Source: Polyangiaceae bacterium
GTDB lineage: Bacteria > Myxococcota_A > Polyangia > Polyangiales > Houyiibacteriaceae
DNA length: 45,598 nucleotides
Assembly (NCBI GenBank): GCA_027009115.1
Contig: JALVDI010000062.1
Span: 1 to 45,598, forward strand
Direction: 5' to 3'
In this document: positions 42,840-45,598 of the stretch, one piece after another
Numbering within the stretch: position 1 is the first letter of the stretch
Layout of the letters: every line of letters begins with the position of its first letter
Notes under the pieces: model-generated
The model's input: only the letters and a program-made list of their open reading frames with translations
Told to the model about the DNA's origin: nothing
Database searches by the model: none
Made by a program: the position numbers and the translations under genes

Positions 42840-45218
42840 ATGTCGGAAGAGCCCCAGAACGCCAATGATGTCGACGACCTCAGCGCGTTCGACGCCGATG
42901 CGCCGCTGGGTTCGGGCGAGCTGATGGGCGGCAGCGACGCCCAGACGATCAAGGCGATCAACCGCCGCGCGTCGACGGGCACCAAGATCGTCGCGCTGCT
43001 GATCCTCTTGCTCGTGCTCGGCTTCGGCTTCTGGGGCTTCCGGCACTGGCAGGCGCAAGAGACGATGATGGAGGTCTTCGAGCCCATCGCGGCCATGGAC
43101 GACCCTCAACAGCGCAACGCGGCGCTCCGCGAGGTGCTGCAGAACGCCGAGTTCCACGACCAGAAGATCCGCGCGATCATGAACCTCGGCCACTTCCGCG
43201 ATTCCGCAGCGGTCCCGCTGCTCATCGAGGCGCTCGGCGAAGACGATCCGCGGGTCCGGCGCGCCGCGGCCTGGGCCCTGGGCCGTATCGGGTCGCCGGA
43301 CGCGGACGGTGCCAAGGCCAAGCTCCTCGAGATCCTCCCCGAGACAGGCGACGTCGACCGCAACCAGGTCGTGTGGACCCTGGCGCTCCTCGGCGCTCAG
43401 GAGCAGCCCTTCATCGACGCGCTCATCGAGCGCTTCACGGCGGGCGGGCTCCAGGAGCTCGACGGCTTCGACGAGCGCCGCCTGGCGGAGGTCCTCGGCA
43501 TCGAGCGGCTGAGCTCGGAGGCGCTGACCAACCACGACGAAGAGTCCGTCCGGGTCCTCACGGCCCACGCCCTGGCCGAGATCGCCAACGACCAGGTGGT
43601 GGCCCCCCTCGCCCGGATGCTCACCAACGAGCTGGCCCGGGAAGGGGACGAACAATCCACGGAGGTGATCCGCGCCGCCGCTGCGGGGCTCGGACGCACG
43701 GGCTCGCCAGCGGCCGCCCGCCCCCTCTTCCAGCTCCTGCAGCAGGTCCCCGCGATGCACGAGACGGTGCTCGACGCCCTCCGCAAGTCGACGGCCGCGC
43801 CACAGCTCGCGTCCCTCCTGGCCGAAGCGCAGGATCCAGTGGTCCGTAGAGATCTCACGGAGCTGCTCGTCGAGACCCACGACCGGCGCGCCGTCGATGC
43901 CCTGGCCCAGCTCCTTGGCGACAGCGACATCGAGGTGAAAGCGCAGGCGGCGCTGGCGCTGGCTCAGTTCGGCGACCGCCGAGCGGCGCCGGTCCTCTTC
44001 GAGCTCACCGCGGTCGAGGACGACGACGACATGGTCTCGGACGCCATCGAGGCCCTGCGCTGGGTCGCGAGCCCCGAGCTGACGGACTCGATCGCTCGAC
44101 TGCTGGAAACCCACGAGTACCGCAAGGCGGCCATCCTCCGCGCCCTGGGCGCGACGGGCGATCCGGGTGCGGCCCGCTACATCGAACGCGAGCTCGATGG
44201 CGACGACGTCAACGCCGCCGCTCAGGCACTGGCGATGCTCAACCACGACGCGAGCTTCCGAAAGCTCCTGTCAAAGGTGGTCCGACCCCGGGACAAGGAC
44301 ATGACGGCGTTCAACGCCGCCGACCGCAGCCTCGCCAACGAGGACCTGCTCGCTCTTCGGCGCGCCGCGATCATGTCGATGGGCTTCTTTGGACGCCCCG
44401 AGGCGATCGACGAGCTCATGAGAGTGGTCGAAGACGACATGGACGATTACGAGCTGCGGGGGATGGCGGCCGCGGCGATCGGCCAGCTTGGCGACGCCGA
44501 CACCATCCAGGCGGTCATCCGCAAGATCAACGACAGCTCGATCAGCGAAGCCGCCCGCCGCTACTACGTGCAGGCCCTGTGGCAACGACCGCATCCGGAG
44601 ATCAACGGACAGCTCCTCGATCTGATGGGCGACGCCAATGCGGAGCCCGAGATCCGGCGTGCCGCGGCCCTCGCCGTCGGCTACGCCGCCGACCCCGCTG
44701 CGGACGAGCGCCTGATGGCACTCCTCGACGACGAACAGGCCCGTCGCCACGCTTCCTTCGCCATCCTCCTCGGCGGCGGCCCCGAGGCCGTCGCGAAGCT
44801 GGTCGAGACCCTCGACGCCGACCGGGATCTGCAGGAGATCCTTCAGGGTTACGTCACGAACAACGAGAACGATTGGTTCAACCTCCTGACCGAGGAGATG
44901 TTCGAGAGCGGCGCCGTCTGGAGGCGCCTGCGGGCCGGCCAGATCCTCAAGGAGGGCACGGACGACACCAGCTACAGCTACGCCTGGACCAAAGCGATCG
45001 CTGTGCTGAGGAGCGGATGGGACGGGGCCCGCGGCGTCACGCCCCAGCAGGTGCGCGACCACCTCTGGGAGGCGATGGCTGGGGAGAGCGCCGAGCGGCG
45101 CGAGCTCGCCGCGGAGGCCTTCGGGGATCTCCCGGAGACCGGGCTGCTGCTCCGCGCCCGCGACGAGGGGGGCGAGATGGGCGAGGTGGCTCGGCGCATC
45201 CTGAACCGGCAGCGCTGA
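42840..45218 (+). CDS. Membrane-anchored HEAT-repeat protein
   Basis: The 792-residue protein starts at ATG 42840 with an acidic cytoplasmic N-terminus (~1-45). One membrane helix follows (~48-70, VALLILLLVLGFGFWGF), then a long HEAT solenoid to the end: DDPRVRRAAAWALGRIG, DIEVKAQAALALAQFGDRRA, DDYELRGMAAAAIGQLGDAD and more. The solenoid is thus expected on the periplasmic side. It may scaffold an envelope complex. It resembles the HEAT lipoprotein at 35426-37102 in repeat style, which could indicate paralogy. It diverges from ihfB. Confidence 0.92.
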   Translation: MSEEPQNANDVDDLSAFDADAPLGSGELMGGSDAQTIKAINRRASTGTKIVALLILLLVLGFGFWGFRHWQAQETMMEVFEPIAAMDDPQQRNAALREVLQNAEFHDQKIRAIMNLGHFRDSAAVPLLIEALGEDDPRVRRAAAWALGRIGSPDADGAKAKLLEILPETGDVDRNQVVWTLALLGAQEQPFIDALIERFTAGGLQELDGFDERRLAEVLGIERLSSEALTNHDEESVRVLTAHALAEIANDQVVAPLARMLTNELAREGDEQSTEVIRAAAAGLGRTGSPAAARPLFQLLQQVPAMHETVLDALRKSTAAPQLASLLAEAQDPVVRRDLTELLVETHDRRAVDALAQLLGDSDIEVKAQAALALAQFGDRRAAPVLFELTAVEDDDDMVSDAIEALRWVASPELTDSIARLLETHEYRKAAILRALGATGDPGAARYIERELDGDDVNAAAQALAMLNHDASFRKLLSKVVRPRDKDMTAFNAADRSLANEDLLALRRAAIMSMGFFGRPEAIDELMRVVEDDMDDYELRGMAAAAIGQLGDADTIQAVIRKINDSSISEAARRYYVQALWQRPHPEINGQLLDLMGDANAEPEIRRAAALAVGYAADPAADERLMALLDDEQARRHASFAILLGGGPEAVAKLVETLDADRDLQEILQGYVTNNENDWFNLLTEEMFESGAVWRRLRAGQILKEGTDDTSYSYAWTKAIAVLRSGWDGARGVTPQQVRDHLWEAMAGESAERRELAAEAFGDLPETGLLLRARDEGGEMGEVARRILNRQR

Positions 45219-45279
45219 CAACAGCTCGCAGACAGCACCGTCCCTTCCCCACCCTGCGAGCCACGCCTCGTTGTCCGCC

Positions 45280-45319
45280 CGGGTTTACCCACCTGGCTTG
45301 TCGCCGGTGGCCAAACCCG
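45280..45319 (+). other. Strong 15-bp hairpin downstream of the HEAT gene
   Basis: CGGGTTT (45280-45286) pairs with AAACCCG (45313-45319). After a 2x2 internal loop, CCACC pairs with GGTGG, and past a bulged T, GGC pairs with GCC around a 5-nt loop. It starts 61 nt after the HEAT stop and could stabilise or end that transcript, but no U-tract follows. Confidence 0.6.
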
Positions 45320-45450
45320 CGGCGCGAATCCCGCAAAGGCGAGCCCTCCTTCTGCCACGAATCTGCGTGACCCGTCCTGAACCGCTCTGCGCCATCCGAG
45401 CGGGCCGCCTTCGAACCTCCCAAGCTCATGAAACCCGCGGCGCGAGTCCC
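45313..45450. repeat. Two copies of a 20-mer near the window end
   Basis: AAACCCGCGGCGCGAATCCC (45313-45332) recurs as AAACCCGCGGCGCGAGTCCC (45431-45450), one mismatch in 20. The first copy supplies the 3' arm of the hairpin; the second has no pairing partner nearby. It may be a dispersed genomic repeat. Confidence 0.65.
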
Positions 45451-45598
45451 ACGAAAAAACGCATCGGCGTCTCGATACCCAGGGATTGCGGCCCTTGACC
45501 GAGCGCGGAGACGGGTGCGGTACCGCGGAAGGCTCCCCACGCCGGAAGCACCAACGCGCGTCGCCTGGAGGCCCGCGTCCGGCGCACCCTGCGCGTGA

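Larger units (their letters stand above)
45219..45598. other. 380-base terminal stretch without a convincing gene
   Basis: After the HEAT gene stop the sequence to the window end holds the hairpin and repeats listed separately. Several short open frames cross it, but none has a ribosome-binding site, a signal peptide or a family motif. A gene starting beyond the window could still reach in. Confidence 0.5.

Noticed and set aside
42513-44246. Upstream extension of the ihfB frame to 677 codons
   Set aside because: The HU/IHF family starts at the MTKSELI methionine; the extension is antisense to the HEAT gene.

Overview
The window is very high-GC DNA that reads as a chromosomal segment of a myxobacterium-like organism (Myxococcota, possibly near Polyangiales/Sandaracinaceae; this is inference). 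Supporting signs are two Hanks-type Ser/Thr kinases, two sigma-54 activators with GAF or FHA sensory domains, several Cys-rich or HEAT-repeat lipoproteins, tandem bactofilins, a fused AroK-AroB enzyme and a complete type IV pilus pilMNOPQ operon. No rRNA, tRNA, insertion sequence, phage gene or CRISPR array was seen.

Layout. 1-3747 (+): the 3' part of a giant TPR-like protein with a 36-nt tandem repeat. 3896-12086 (-): one long block read as XRE regulator, pilM, pilN, pilO, pilP, pilQ, the aroKB fusion, then a small lipoprotein. It is headed by an AT-rich promoter region that also faces a LysM/M15-type wall protein (12418-13515, +). 13529-17453 (-): Ser/Thr kinase, TPR-GAF sigma-54 activator and a tiny Cys-rich lipoprotein, divergent from a metzincin-like lipoprotein and a catalytically degenerate SDR (17530-19950, +). 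A 55-residue protein gene too short for ordinary ORF calling lies at 19959-20126 (-). 20258-24955 (+): DUF4350, MoxR ATPase, DUF58 and RsmA, joined by overlapping stop/start codons. 25005-30421: HEAT proteins, a lipoprotein combining beta-propeller, HEAT and TonB/AgmX-like C-terminal parts, and an LpoA-like lipoprotein.

30438-39367 (-): reading from the right, two bactofilins, pyrE and a lipoprotein. A promoter-like gap follows, then a HEAT lipoprotein, an FHA-GAF sigma-54 activator, a two-helix membrane peptide, a PpiC-like lipoprotein, a roadblock-like protein and a zinc-ribbon, tail-anchored Ser/Thr kinase. 39507-45218: a glutamate-cysteine ligase (+), tyrS and an IHF-beta-like gene (-), and a large membrane-anchored HEAT protein (+). 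The last 380 bases hold a strong hairpin and a repeated 20-mer but no convincing gene.

The best candidates for undescribed biology are the kinase / FHA-sigma-54 / roadblock / PPIase / membrane peptide operon (30.4-37.1 kb), the kinase / sigma-54 activator / tiny lipoprotein operon (13.5-17.5 kb), the envelope HEAT and beta-propeller cluster beside an LpoA-like protein (25-30.4 kb), and the small conserved-looking protein at 19959-20126. Functional links among these genes rest on gene order and domain logic, not on experiment.
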